A stretch of 64,000 nucleotides of DNA from Ischnura elegans. Lineage: Eukaryota; Arthropoda; Insecta; Odonata; Coenagrionidae. Made by a program: the position numbers and the translations under genes. The notes below the pieces were generated by a model. It was not told the DNA's origin. It searched no databases and worked only from the letters and a program-made list of their open reading frames with translations. The DNA lies in contig NC_060259.1 in assembly GCF_921293095.1 (NCBI RefSeq), positions 75,388,120-75,452,119 of the forward strand. Reading direction: 5' to 3'. Each line of letters opens with the position of its first letter. Positions within the stretch are counted from its first letter, which is position 1. Below, piece after piece: positions 59,501-62,885 of this stretch.

Positions 59501-62187
59501 GAAGATTTTTCCCAACTCATACTTAATTTTTGTTGTGTTTCTCAGTTTCTATCTAACTAATTATTGTACAAAATGTGTCATAATTGTATTTTGGGCCGAC
59601 TTGATCCTTAATCAGCGACAGATTGCGATCTATCGCAGTAGATGATACAATCGAATTGGAATTGATTACAATACTATCGAGATATTGGTACTCTATGTAC
59701 ACAAACTTCCACTTCCTCTCTTCCACTTCACCTATGTTCTTTCTATTGAGCTGACTTATTAAATAATTAGCCATGTGCATCACCTCTATTTTTGTGTTGG
59801 TCATTCTAAATATCCCATAATCTGCATTCCTAAAATTATTTCATGCAATAATTATACCTACTAAGTATCGTATTTCTCCGAATATAGTCCCTCCCCCCTT
59901 ATTTTGAAGCTTCAGTTTCGGTAAAAGTAAAAAAAATGCATTTGAATATAGTCCCCCCATTACTTTTGCCACAAGCAATTTTGGAAAAAAAGGGGGGACC
60001 ATATTCAGACACATACGGTAATACATGGAATAAGTTTTCAGGAGGCAAAACCAGGGAAATAAAAAGGGAGCGAAATTGGCAGTTGTTCCACTGACCATGT
60101 CTTCATCAGATGGACGATAGTAGAAAAATAGAAAAAAATGAATCCCTAAAAACTCGGGGAATAAAAATTAAATTTGATACGATGTCATCACTGCTACAGA
60201 AGAGTTACTCATAATGATGTACCACAGAGGTCAGATGAATTGAGTCAACAGGAAAAATAAGAGGAAAGTCGATTCTTTACTAACGGAAATGTATATACTC
60301 ACTTGTATGTTTCAATTGTGGAGTCATCATCGCCCTTCTGCCAGTAAAAGAGAGAGAGTGGATATCCTTTCAATAAGCAAGAAAGAATAACCTCTTTATC
60401 CTCCAATTCTCTAGCACCTTTAGTTTCCAAAACTTCTGCAAAAACTGAAAAATACAAAAAGTCAAACACAGTACTAATGTGAGCTATATGCATCAAATAA
60501 AGATGGAAAATCAGGAAAGAATAATTAAAATTAATCCAAATCCTATACAACTGAAAGATAGTTTTAAGTTCCAGCAGAAGGTCATTCATAAGTATCACAT
60601 GCATTTACTTAATTTTCAATATTGATATAATTCTTCGCAGCACTCATTTCCGACATTTGGAACCATATTGATGATTTAATGATATATGCGAGGGTCAAGT
60701 CTATCATGGAAAAGCTTAAGCAAATAAGAGGAATGTTAAAAAACAAAATATATGTCACAAACACCACAATACATGAACACAGTACAAAAAGAAGAAATCT
60801 TTGACTTTATACAATCAGAAGAGGTCAGACTTTAATATGCATGTATGTTGTTTCAGTGCCCTTATTGTTGTCAATATTGGATGATTTGTTCTATAAAAGT
60901 CAACCATATGTCCAGGCAGGCAGGATTTTGAAATAGGGGGTTTACTGAAGATTGCAGGGTCCTCCCCGGATGTATGGAAAACACTCCAGGGTTAAAGGGG
61001 GTTTAGGGATTTTTGAAGTTGAAAACGCTATTTTTAGGACTCAAAAAATGTAATTTTGCACGAGACTTTGCTAAAATAGAGTATTTTTTATTCATTGAAG
61101 CCATCTTACTTGTTTTAGGCACCTCTTTTAACACTTTTGCTGCTATTCAATCTCCGAAAACCTTCTCACATGCAGCGAAAAGGTTAAAATGCATTTCGTG
61201 GGCCCATGGAGCAGGTACTTCAATAATTGGCGTGGTACACCCTCCAAAGGGTCGCTAATCCGGGACCCTATCCTCGGCGGGCTCACACACACAGGACCGT
61301 CTCATCGACCCTACCAGCGATTTTGTTAACTTTGCTAAAAACGTGGCTGCGGTCCACCGGAAAATGGCCATTTTAGCAAAGTTAACAAAATCGTTATTTT
61401 TCATCGCAGAAACACGGTTCAAAGACGCACTTGATTGCTTGATTGGCAGGAGTGCAATGAAAACAATCATTTTTTGATGATCAGATTGATTGATTGATGT
61501 TCAAATTGCAGTCAGAGGGGTCACTTTTCGGAAGGGAGGCCACCGCTGGTAGGGCCGATGAGATGGCCCTGCATGGGTGAGCTCGTCGAGGAAAGGGTCC
61601 AGGATTAAGGACCCTTCAAAGTGCTTTTGCAAAAGTGCATGGCAGGGAGGATGAAAAAGTACATTCACAGCAGTCTGCCGTGCGGACGTACTAGGTACGT
61701 CCACAGCAGTGAAAGGGTTAAAGGCTCATGGGAGGGGTTCCGGAAACCCCCCCCGTGTCCTAGAACTACTCTAATATAATTTATATCATAGCCCAGGAGT
61801 GAAAGCTTCACACCTGGAGGCAGTGGCAGAAAGAGTTTGAGCCATTCTGAATTATTACGAGGAGAAGAGGTCGAATGTTGTAGTTTCCAGAATTCAAAAC
61901 CAAATTATTTCTGGCAGTGAATCTAATCAAAATTCCCCTTCACAAAAGAAAAGCGAAAATGAATCTCACTGGATGAATAATCACCCAAAAAATTAAGGTC
62001 TACTGGAAAGGAAAATGGAATTAAGTACTTACCTTCTACATTAATTAGAAAAGCCTCAGTCACATTTTCAGAATAGGTATTATCGGAGGCATGACAGGTA
62101 TAATTTCCAGCATCTTCCAGCCCTAAACACAGAATATGGAGGGATGATTTCACCACATCTCCAATAGTTTCATTGCTCATTATGTAC
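20104..62187 (-). CDS. Ptp69D: Receptor-type tyrosine phosphatase, Ptp69D-like (23 exons, 5' end outside window)
   Basis: Spliced from 23 exons listed separately; joins stay in frame throughout and give 1,397 residues ending in TAA at 20104-20106. Order in visible numbering: end of Ig1 (1-50, Cys 31), Ig2 (52-148), three FN3 modules (about 150-540), Thr/Pro-rich stalk (about 560-660), TM helix (738-762), PTP D1 (about 817-1075; catalytic Cys 1027, Arg 1033) and PTP D2 (about 1120-1385; Cys 1327, Arg 1333). Receptor PTPs of this class sit in neuronal membranes, dephosphorylate phosphotyrosine and act in axon guidance; this is family knowledge. Assignment to Ptp69D rests on the Ig2-FN3-PTP2 layout and on D1 motifs such as [10 protein letters not shown] and [14 protein letters not shown]1 has an Asp in its WKDF loop; D2 keeps Cys and Arg but has WPT in place of WPD. 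The alternative is another two-domain neural RPTP (Lar-like), which has three Ig and more FN3 domains. Confidence 0.87.
20581..20731. mobile_element. Small TA-flanked MITE (mariner-like)
   Basis: 151 bp, almost entirely inverted repeat: CCATATTTGTCTGAATATAG at the left and CTATATTCAGAGAAATACGG at the right, flanked by TA. Two more copies are at 36053-36220 and 59868-60018. Non-coding; a TA target is typical of Tc1/mariner MITEs. Confidence 0.85.
20866..22740. mobile_element. hAT-like element, TAGGGATGAGTCGA family (carries a nested element)
   Basis: Inverted termini TAGGGATGAGTCGATTCCA and TGGAATCGACTCATCCCTA, with a perfect 8 bp target duplication AAATAGAT (20858-20865 and 22741-22748). Subterminal regions are packed with GATTCCGATTCC-type repeats. 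A second element sits inside at 21043-21890. The rest contains a 156-codon frame (22087-22557) that I cannot assign; no transposase recognised. Confidence 0.9.
21043..21890. mobile_element. hAT-like element nested in the previous one
   Basis: Termini TAGGGATGGACGGATCC and GGATCCGACCATCCCTA-like (the right end reads CCGATCCGACCATCCCTA); flanks AAAATAAC and AGAATAGC agree at 6 of 8. Related to 48202-48690, with shared gatccgatgtatccgatg motifs. Contains a palindrome around 21673-21716 built on gcgtatcgcatgcgacggcg. Confidence 0.82.
23149..23540 (+). mobile_element. LINE 3' fragment, 5'-truncated
   Basis: Encodes (frame 23164-23487) the C-terminal tail of a non-LTR retrotransposon polyprotein: [17 protein letters not shown] start, [24 protein letters not shown], and [20 protein letters not shown], the familiar tail downstream of the reverse transcriptase. 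It ends in a (GAT)n tract at 23501-23540, which looks like the element's own 3' tail. A second copy, nearly identical, is at 44330-44720. Both are dead 5'-truncated insertions. Confidence 0.85.
23501..23540 (+). repeat. (TGA)n microsatellite at LINE 3' end
   Basis: About 13 perfect TGA units directly after the LINE stop codon region; only about four units follow the copy at 44700. Confidence 0.95.
23584..25765 (+). mobile_element. pogo/Tigger-like element, family A (carries a nested Tigger-like element)
   Basis: Starts after TA with CAGCAGACTCCCGATTATC and ends in the inverse (CCCGGATAATCG...GTGTGCTG). A different TA-flanked element lies within it at 24616-25619. About 1.18 kb once this is removed. 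The shared frame on the minus strand is at 23973-24317. Confidence 0.8.
24616..25619. mobile_element. pogo/Tigger-like element, family B, nested
   Basis: 1,004 bp, TA on both sides. Termini CAGTAGACTCTCGTTAATAC and GTAATAACAAGAGTCTACTG are inverted repeats; subterminal CGTTATTACGAA motifs are repeated. No transposase recognised, so non-autonomous or decayed. Confidence 0.85.
26440..26575 (-). CDS. Ptp69D: Exon: PTP D2, P-loop
   Basis: Completes [20 protein letters not shown], then [18 protein letters not shown]. Cys-x5-Arg is kept although the D1-type GVGRTG is changed to GAERSS. Acceptor CACAG, donor GTAAGT. Confidence 0.94.
27361..27521 (-). CDS. Ptp69D: Exon: PTP D2, degenerate WPD-loop and Cys
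   Basis: Encodes [20 protein letters not shown] and GTGPITVHC. The WPD Asp is replaced (WPT) and the loop is longer than usual. The exon ends two bases into the codon after Cys, the same position as in D1. Confidence 0.94.
27604..27741 (-). CDS. Ptp69D: Exon: PTP D2, continued
   Basis: 46 codons: [17 protein letters not shown], then [20 protein letters not shown] and SVTNSK. Equivalent of the [10 protein letters not shown] stretch in D1. Acceptor AATATAG and donor GTATGG. Confidence 0.93.
28997..29113 (-). CDS. Ptp69D: Exon: PTP D2, continued
   Basis: 39 codons: [39 protein letters not shown]. Acceptor CCATAG and donor GTAAGT, phase 0 at both ends. Confidence 0.94.
29213..29410 (-). CDS. 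Ptp69D: Exon: PTP D2, start
   Basis: Encodes [20 protein letters not shown], then [17 protein letters not shown] and [11 protein letters not shown]. The D2 version of the pTyr loop has KNRS in place of the KNRY of D1, a change expected to weaken phosphotyrosine binding. Confidence 0.94.
30058..30993 (-). mobile_element. tRNA-derived SINE interrupted by a TTAA-flanked insertion
   Basis: The minus strand starts AGGGATCGGGTTGGTGGGGT at 30993, carries a perfect B box GGTTCAAATCC near 30940, and its distal end (30058-30115) matches the distal end of the SINE at 1364-1606. Between these lies the TTAA-bounded 30152-30812. Confidence 0.5.
30152..30812. mobile_element. Possible piggyBac-like MITE, decayed
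   Basis: TTAA at both ends, with weakly matching termini (TTAACCCTTTCGAGATGG and, inverted, TTAACCTTGGAATGCGG). It contains 35 bp inverted arms at 30510-30544 and 30601-30635 (CAAATTTTAAACGAAGTTC...). Confidence 0.45.
31085..31234 (-). CDS. Ptp69D: Exon: end of PTP D1 and D1-D2 linker
   Basis: Starts [20 protein letters not shown], the last helix of D1, then charged linker helix [20 protein letters not shown]. Phase 0 at both ends, 50 codons. Confidence 0.93.
31388..32082. mobile_element. pogo/Tigger-like element, family E
   Basis: Left end CAGTTAAACCTCTATGCAG, right end inverse TACAGAGGTTTTACTG followed by TA; the left flank is CA rather than TA. Repeated subterminal phrases aaacctctatatagtgaacc. 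695 bp, non-coding. Lies in the D1 intron between 31235 and 33426. Confidence 0.72.
32095..33280. mobile_element. piggyBac-like MITE (carries a nested Tigger-like element)
   Basis: TTAA at both ends with CCCTAGTACGGGCAAGGTGA at the left and the inverse TCACCTTGCCCG plus TATTAGGG at the right. A Tigger-like element at 32213-32795 is inserted, leaving about 600 bp. An extra internal copy of the GGGCAAGGTGAGTC motif is at 32883. Confidence 0.82.
32213..32795. mobile_element. pogo/Tigger-like element, family C, internally deleted
   Basis: Termini CAGTGCAGCCTCGATATAAC and TTTAACGAGGTTCCACTG, TA on both sides. It matches both ends of the 1,875 bp copy at 36836-38710 but lacks about 1,290 bp from the middle, so it is a deletion derivative. 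Confidence 0.88.
33427..33562 (-). CDS. Ptp69D: Exon: PTP D1, P-loop and Q-loop
   Basis: Completes [10 protein letters not shown], then [34 protein letters not shown]. The Cys-x5-Arg signature and the Q-loop glutamine are intact, so D1 looks catalytically competent. Confidence 0.96.
33563..35759 (-). other. Ptp69D intron within the D1 P-loop codon
   Basis: Splits the Ser codon after the catalytic Cys. No transposon recognised. It has a 122-codon frame (35190-35558, minus) overlapping a 119-codon frame on the other strand, and a 16 bp stem-loop at 35567-35616. Confidence 0.7.
35760..35955 (-). CDS. Ptp69D: Exon: PTP D1, WPD-loop and catalytic Cys
   Basis: Encodes DYIIRELKM, then [20 protein letters not shown] and GPILVHC. 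The position of the canonical WPD is WKD, keeping the general-acid Asp. The exon ends two bases into the Ser codon after the catalytic Cys, so the P-loop is split by an intron. Confidence 0.95.
36053..36220. mobile_element. Small TA-flanked MITE (mariner-like)
   Basis: Second copy of the 20581-20731 family: CCATGTTTCTCCGTATATAG and ...CCATATTCAGACATATACGG, inverted, TA on the right. 168 bp, with long C and G runs. Confidence 0.8.
36836..38710. mobile_element. pogo/Tigger-like element, family C, long copy
   Basis: Same termini as 32213-32795, with TA on both sides. 1,875 bp, long enough to have held a transposase; a decayed one is on the minus strand (see next entry). Located in the intron between the two D1 exons. 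Confidence 0.9.
37480..38162 (-). pseudogene. Decayed pogo/Tigger-type DDE transposase
   Basis: Broken frames on the minus strand. The piece at 37817-38011 reads [20 protein letters not shown] and then [20 protein letters not shown], matching the YN-DETGLF...PDKTL region around the first catalytic Asp of Tigger/jerky transposases. The upstream frame at 37956-38162 ([20 protein letters not shown]) would lie before it. Frames shift and stop repeatedly, so it is inactive. Confidence 0.7.
38963..39186 (-). mobile_element. hAT-like MITE, family 1, inverse copy
   Basis: Ends CAGGGGCGCAGC and GCTGCACCACTG; perfect 8 bp duplication CTGTACCT at 38955-38962 and 39187-39194. 224 bp, with an internal deletion relative to 3217-3517. 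Lies 45 bp from the donor side of the first D1 exon. Confidence 0.93.
39240..39630 (-). CDS. Ptp69D: Exon: PTP D1, N-terminal half
   Basis: Contains the pTyr-recognition loop [17 protein letters not shown], then [40 protein letters not shown] and [11 protein letters not shown]. All are standard PTP motifs. It is a single 391 bp exon, whereas the matching part of D2 is split over three exons. Confidence 0.95.
41437..43532. mobile_element. pogo/Tigger-like element, family D
   Basis: 2,096 bp, TA on both sides. Left CAGTCGGATCCGGATTTAAC, right inverse TTAAATCAGGATTCTACTG; subterminal repeats of tccgcatttagcgttttt. Short frames on both strands (41638-41838 and 41910-42236) do not resemble a transposase. 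It sits within the hAT-like unit. Confidence 0.85.
44330..44720 (+). mobile_element. LINE 3' fragment, second copy
   Basis: Frame 44334-44696 is the same C-terminal tail as at 23164-23487 ([40 protein letters not shown]), but starts slightly earlier and ends in a shorter (GAT)n. The two copies differ at only a few residues, implying a recent, active source elsewhere. Confidence 0.87.
45196..45340 (-). CDS. Ptp69D: Exon: juxtamembrane region leading into PTP D1
   Basis: Encodes [20 protein letters not shown], then [20 protein letters not shown] and HEFE, the helical lead-in of a receptor PTP domain. The donor GTGTGT lies 36 bp from the target duplication of a 4.65 kb intronic hAT-like element (40502-45151). 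Confidence 0.88.
45487..45682. repeat. Intronic foldback (long hairpin)
   Basis: Two inverted arms of about 90 bases around a loop of about 14. The outer ends are AGATATGAAGTAAAACACT and its inverse AAGTGTTTTACTTCATATCT, the inner ends GCATTATCAAGACT and AGTCTTGATAATGC. Arms differ at only about ten positions. In the intron between TM exon and juxtamembrane exon. Confidence 0.88.
46211..46920 (+). mobile_element. pogo/Tigger-like element, family A, short copy
   Basis: After TA begins CAGCTGACTCCCAATTATCC and ends with the inverse (CCCGGATATTCGGGAGAGTACTG). 710 bp; lacks most of the middle, including the frame shared by the other copies. It includes a tRNA-like piece at 46576-46650. Confidence 0.8.
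46576..46650 (-). repeat. tRNA-like sequence
   Basis: Minus strand has GGTCAGTTGGTCTGGAGG, an A-box-like stretch, and TCGGGTTCGATAC, a B-box-like stretch, about 50 bases apart. More likely a SINE head than a working tRNA gene, since the acceptor ends do not pair. Confidence 0.45.
47046..47286 (-). CDS. Ptp69D: Exon: transmembrane helix
   Basis: Encodes [20 protein letters not shown], a hydrophobic run of about 25 residues ([20 protein letters not shown] and on), then the basic stop-transfer RYTK and start of the cytoplasmic tail (VEMTLRNSF). Acceptor TTTTCAG and donor GTGAGT. This fixes topology: higher coordinates are extracellular, lower coordinates cytoplasmic. Confidence 0.92.
47287..48766 (-). 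other. Ptp69D intron before the TM exon
   Basis: AT-rich; its recognisable content is the hAT-like element at 48202-48690, 76 bp from the stalk exon. Confidence 0.8.
48202..48690. mobile_element. hAT-like MITE, TAGGGATGGTTGGATC family
   Basis: 489 bp with termini TAGGGATGG and CCATCCCTA, and a perfect 8 bp duplication TTTTAAAT (48194-48201 and 48691-48698). Body is dense in GGATCC/GATCCG and related to 21043-21890. Confidence 0.93.
48767..49251 (-). CDS. Ptp69D: Exon: Thr/Pro-rich stalk
   Basis: The largest exon, 485 bp. After [13 protein letters not shown] and a CRAC motif it runs into about 100 residues dominated by T, P, S and A (for example [15 protein letters not shown]), expected to be an O-glycosylated extended stalk. 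It then returns to ordinary sequence, [16 protein letters not shown] and [11 protein letters not shown]. Such mucin-like stalks are fast evolving, so length differences between species are expected. A TAGGGATG hAT-like element lies 76 bp past the donor side. Confidence 0.85.
49324..49626 (-). mobile_element. hAT-like MITE, family 1, inverse copy
   Basis: Termini CAGGGGCGCAGC and GCTGCACCACTG; flanks AAGTAATA and ATGTAACA agree at 6 of 8. 303 bp. It lies 72 bp upstream of the acceptor of the stalk exon. Confidence 0.88.
49627..50047 (-). other. Ptp69D intron sequence, nothing recognised
   Basis: Remainder of the intron upstream of the stalk exon, AT-rich. Confidence 0.7.
50048..50179 (-). CDS. 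Ptp69D: Exon: membrane-proximal ectodomain
   Basis: Encodes IILIKLEPQ, then [10 protein letters not shown] and [10 protein letters not shown], typical of the folded region that precedes the stalk in Ptp69D/Lar-group receptors. Acceptor TTTTTAG and donor GTGAGC; phase 2 at both ends. Confidence 0.82.
50273..50451 (-). CDS. Ptp69D: Exon: FN3-3 end and membrane-proximal segment
   Basis: Begins [20 protein letters not shown], the G strand and linker, then enters a juxtamembrane ectodomain with [20 protein letters not shown]. The donor GTTGGT is weaker than the others, but the join preserves the frame through [11 protein letters not shown]. Confidence 0.82.
50452..51499 (-). other. Ptp69D intron, nothing recognised
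   Basis: AT-rich; short open frames without family features. Confidence 0.75.
51500..51646 (-). CDS. Ptp69D: Exon: end of FN3 module 3
   Basis: Exactly 49 codons. Begins [19 protein letters not shown] and ends [13 protein letters not shown], the E-F strands of FN3-3. Acceptor TTTCTAG and donor GTAAGC. Confidence 0.86.
51647..52578 (-). other. Ptp69D intron within FN3-3, nothing recognised
   Basis: AT-rich; no transposon or gene recognised. Confidence 0.75.
52579..52700 (-). CDS. Ptp69D: Exon: start of FN3 module 3
   Basis: Encodes [20 protein letters not shown], then [20 protein letters not shown], the A-C part of a third FN3 fold with WEPP core. Donor is GTGAGT; ends in phase 0. Confidence 0.88.
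52925..53233 (-). CDS. Ptp69D: Exon: complete FN3 module 2
   Basis: A full FN3 fold in one 309 bp exon. It opens [17 protein letters not shown], has the core [16 protein letters not shown], then [18 protein letters not shown], and ends NGTTMDG. Acceptor ATTGCAG and donor GTAATT. The exon is in phase 1 on both sides, the classic arrangement for a duplicated extracellular module. Confidence 0.9.
53234..53542 (-). other. Ptp69D intron
   Basis: 309 bp between FN3-1 and FN3-2 exons; nothing recognised. Confidence 0.85.
53543..53723 (-). CDS. Ptp69D: Exon: end of FN3 module 1
   Basis: Encodes the rest of FN3-1: [19 protein letters not shown] matches the E-F strand signature (L.P...Y.V...A.N). It ends in VRTLEK. 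Acceptor TTTGCAG, donor GTAATG. Confidence 0.87.
53842..55220 (+). mobile_element. pogo/Tigger-like element, family A (carries a nested hAT-like MITE)
   Basis: TA on both sides. Left CAGCACACTCCTGATTATCC, right inverse GGATAATCAGGATTTTGCTG: the cleanest ends of this family. 1,379 bp including the nested 54088-54305. Shared minus-strand frame at 54478-54756. Confidence 0.88.
54088..54305. mobile_element. hAT-like MITE, GGATCC family, nested
   Basis: Ends with CCTGGATCCGCCCCTG; the left end is CATAGGTGGATCCAGG. Perfect 8 bp duplication CTTGGACG (54080-54087 and 54306-54313). Runs of G and C up to about 18 bases lie just inside the ends. 218 bp. Confidence 0.92.
55221..56558 (-). other. Ptp69D intron within FN3-1
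   Basis: Rest of the intron beside the Tigger-like element. Contains the tRNA-like piece at 56290-56366; otherwise AT-rich with nothing recognised. Confidence 0.7.
56290..56366 (-). repeat. tRNA-like sequence
   Basis: On the minus strand a perfect B box GGTTCGAGTCC within a good T-arm (CAGG...CCTG), preceded by an anticodon-loop-like CTTGTAAAA. The acceptor stem is not evident; a SINE head or tRNA pseudogene is likely. Confidence 0.5.
56559..56668 (-). CDS. Ptp69D: Exon: start of FN3 module 1
   Basis: Encodes [12 protein letters not shown] and then [17 protein letters not shown], the A-C strands of a fibronectin III fold with its core Trp. The donor is GTTAGT. The exon ends in phase 0. Confidence 0.84.
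56669..57364 (-). other. Ptp69D intron
   Basis: AT-rich with a GGGG-rich patch near 57097-57135 and the (ACAG/ACAA)n tract at 57250-57283. Nothing else recognised. Confidence 0.75.
57250..57283 (+). repeat. (CAGA/CAAA)n simple repeat
   Basis: Alternating ACAGACAA units in a tandem array. Confidence 0.9.
57365..57513 (-). CDS. Ptp69D: Exon: second half of Ig domain 2
   Basis: Encodes the end of Ig2 with [18 protein letters not shown], including the second Ig cysteine and sequons NQT, NTS and NGT. Acceptor is ATTCCAG and donor GTAAGT. Splitting each Ig domain by an intron between the two cysteines occurs for both Ig1 and Ig2 here. Confidence 0.88.
58555..59511 (+). mobile_element. Penelope-like retroelement fragment between long inverted arms
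   Basis: Arms 58555-58706 and 59360-59511, each 152 bp, are inverted copies differing at about three positions with no indels. Between them is the 3' part of a Penelope-like element (GIY-YIG domain). The right arm seems to be the native 3' end, with the left arm its inverted duplicate, since the open frame begins and ends inside the arms. Penelope-like elements are known for inverted or tandem terminal repeats. It lies in the Ig2 intron. Confidence 0.87.
58667..59386 (+). pseudogene. Penelope-like element: RT tail plus GIY-YIG endonuclease (truncated)
   Basis: A 239-codon frame. Residues about 18-40 ([18 protein letters not shown]) resemble the end of a Penelope reverse transcriptase thumb. 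Residues about 108-145 hold [20 protein letters not shown] and LKEHQRHF, a GIY-YIG nuclease core with its Arg, and later [18 protein letters not shown] contains the Glu and Asn of the fold. The first 17 residues are translated from the inverted arm. The RT catalytic core is missing, so it cannot copy itself; in intact elements this enzyme nicks target DNA for reverse transcription. Confidence 0.87.
59868..60018. mobile_element. Small TA-flanked MITE (mariner-like)
   Basis: Third copy of the 20581-20731 family, between TCGTATTTCTCCGAATATAG and its inverse ending ACATACGG, TA on both sides. 151 bp. Confidence 0.85.
60303..60444 (-). CDS. Ptp69D: Exon: first half of Ig domain 2
   Basis: Encodes a [10 protein letters not shown] linker, then the B-C strands of an Ig fold: [11 protein letters not shown] followed by FYWQKGDDD, giving the conserved Cys and Trp. 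The acceptor is TTTTTCAG and the donor GTGAGT. It joins the upstream exon in phase 1 and the next in phase 2. Confidence 0.88.
60445..62032 (-). other. Ptp69D intron between Ig1 and Ig2
   Basis: Holds the second piggyBac-like MITE (61128-61721) inside a G-run-bounded region (roughly 60925-61755, with aggggg near 60937 and cccccccc near 61749) that may be another MITE. Nothing else recognised. Confidence 0.7.
61128..61721 (-). mobile_element. piggyBac-like MITE, second copy (inverse)
   Basis: TTAA at both ends, with CACTTTTGCTGCTATTC at the left and GCAGTGAAAGGG at the right. It matches 16629-17386 in reverse, but one of the two inverted arms is mostly deleted, leaving 594 bp. The GACGTACTAGGTACGTC palindrome is near the right end. 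Confidence 0.85.
62033..62187 (-). CDS. Ptp69D: Exon: second half of Ig domain 1
   Basis: Reads from a CAG acceptor to a GTAAGT donor. It encodes the F-G strand end of an Ig fold, with the typical LEDAGNYTC motif (Cys at visible residue 31) and N-glycosylation sequons NET and NVT. The exon starts with the third base of a codon, so an upstream exon carrying the first Ig cysteine must exist; I did not find it before 64000. It ends one base into a codon. Confidence 0.88.
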
Positions 62188-62222
62188 CTGAAAAAAATTG
62201 CATAATTAGTTGAAATTATTAA

Positions 62223-62885
62223 TAGGGTAGTTTCCTTCATCAAAGAAAACAAAAGGCATTGATTGCGATTCGTTACCCACCATTAGTGTATTCATAATAT
62301 ACAAATTATTTGCTTTTAGAAATCGCTGTTTTGACAAATGTCAGAGGTCAATTTTAACCTCATTTGTAAAAGGCCAGATTGGCACCCATGCGATGCCACT
62401 CCACGTGACGTCACAGGGACCGAGTTTCTATACGAGTAGATAGGAGTTTTACATCGTTTGAGATTACCAATGCATGCATGAGGCACAGAGCTCAGGGAAA
62501 CATGTCTTAATAATCACCCGTTAAAACTACCTATAGTCGGAAAGTTTCCTTCGTTTGATAGGGGAATAATAATCCTTATTTAAGCCAAGCGCTACCAGCT
62601 AGCAGGGTACTCTGCTACCTGCTAGCATCCTGCGTCATATCAGCGCTCAAAGCCTCGCCCCAAGGTCACCTCCCTTGCGGCAGCGGGAACCAGAACGACG
62701 TCACACGGAGATTTCCCAGCATTCATACTTAGCCGTCGCGTTTTCACGCACTTGAAAATTTTCACTTTTCATTTGATTGCGAAAAATAGATATCGTCATT
62801 TAAAAATCTAAAAGCGTGAAATGCGTACTCCAGGAGTAATAATCTTTCGATTTAGGCAATAAACAAATAATAGGAAACCACCCTA
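62223..62885. mobile_element. TIR-bounded repeat, superfamily unknown
   Basis: TAGGGTAGTTTCCT at the left and AGGAAACCACCCTA at the right, inverted at 13 of 14 positions. No convincing target duplication. Inside are TGACGTCA and a related GACGTCAC. Lies just upstream of the first visible exon, in the intron. Confidence 0.55.

Larger units (their letters stand above)
57514..60302 (-). other. Ptp69D intron within Ig2
   Basis: 2.8 kb holding the Penelope-like unit and the small MITE. A 143-codon frame on the minus strand (57848-58279) is not assignable. The rest is AT-rich. Confidence 0.75.
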
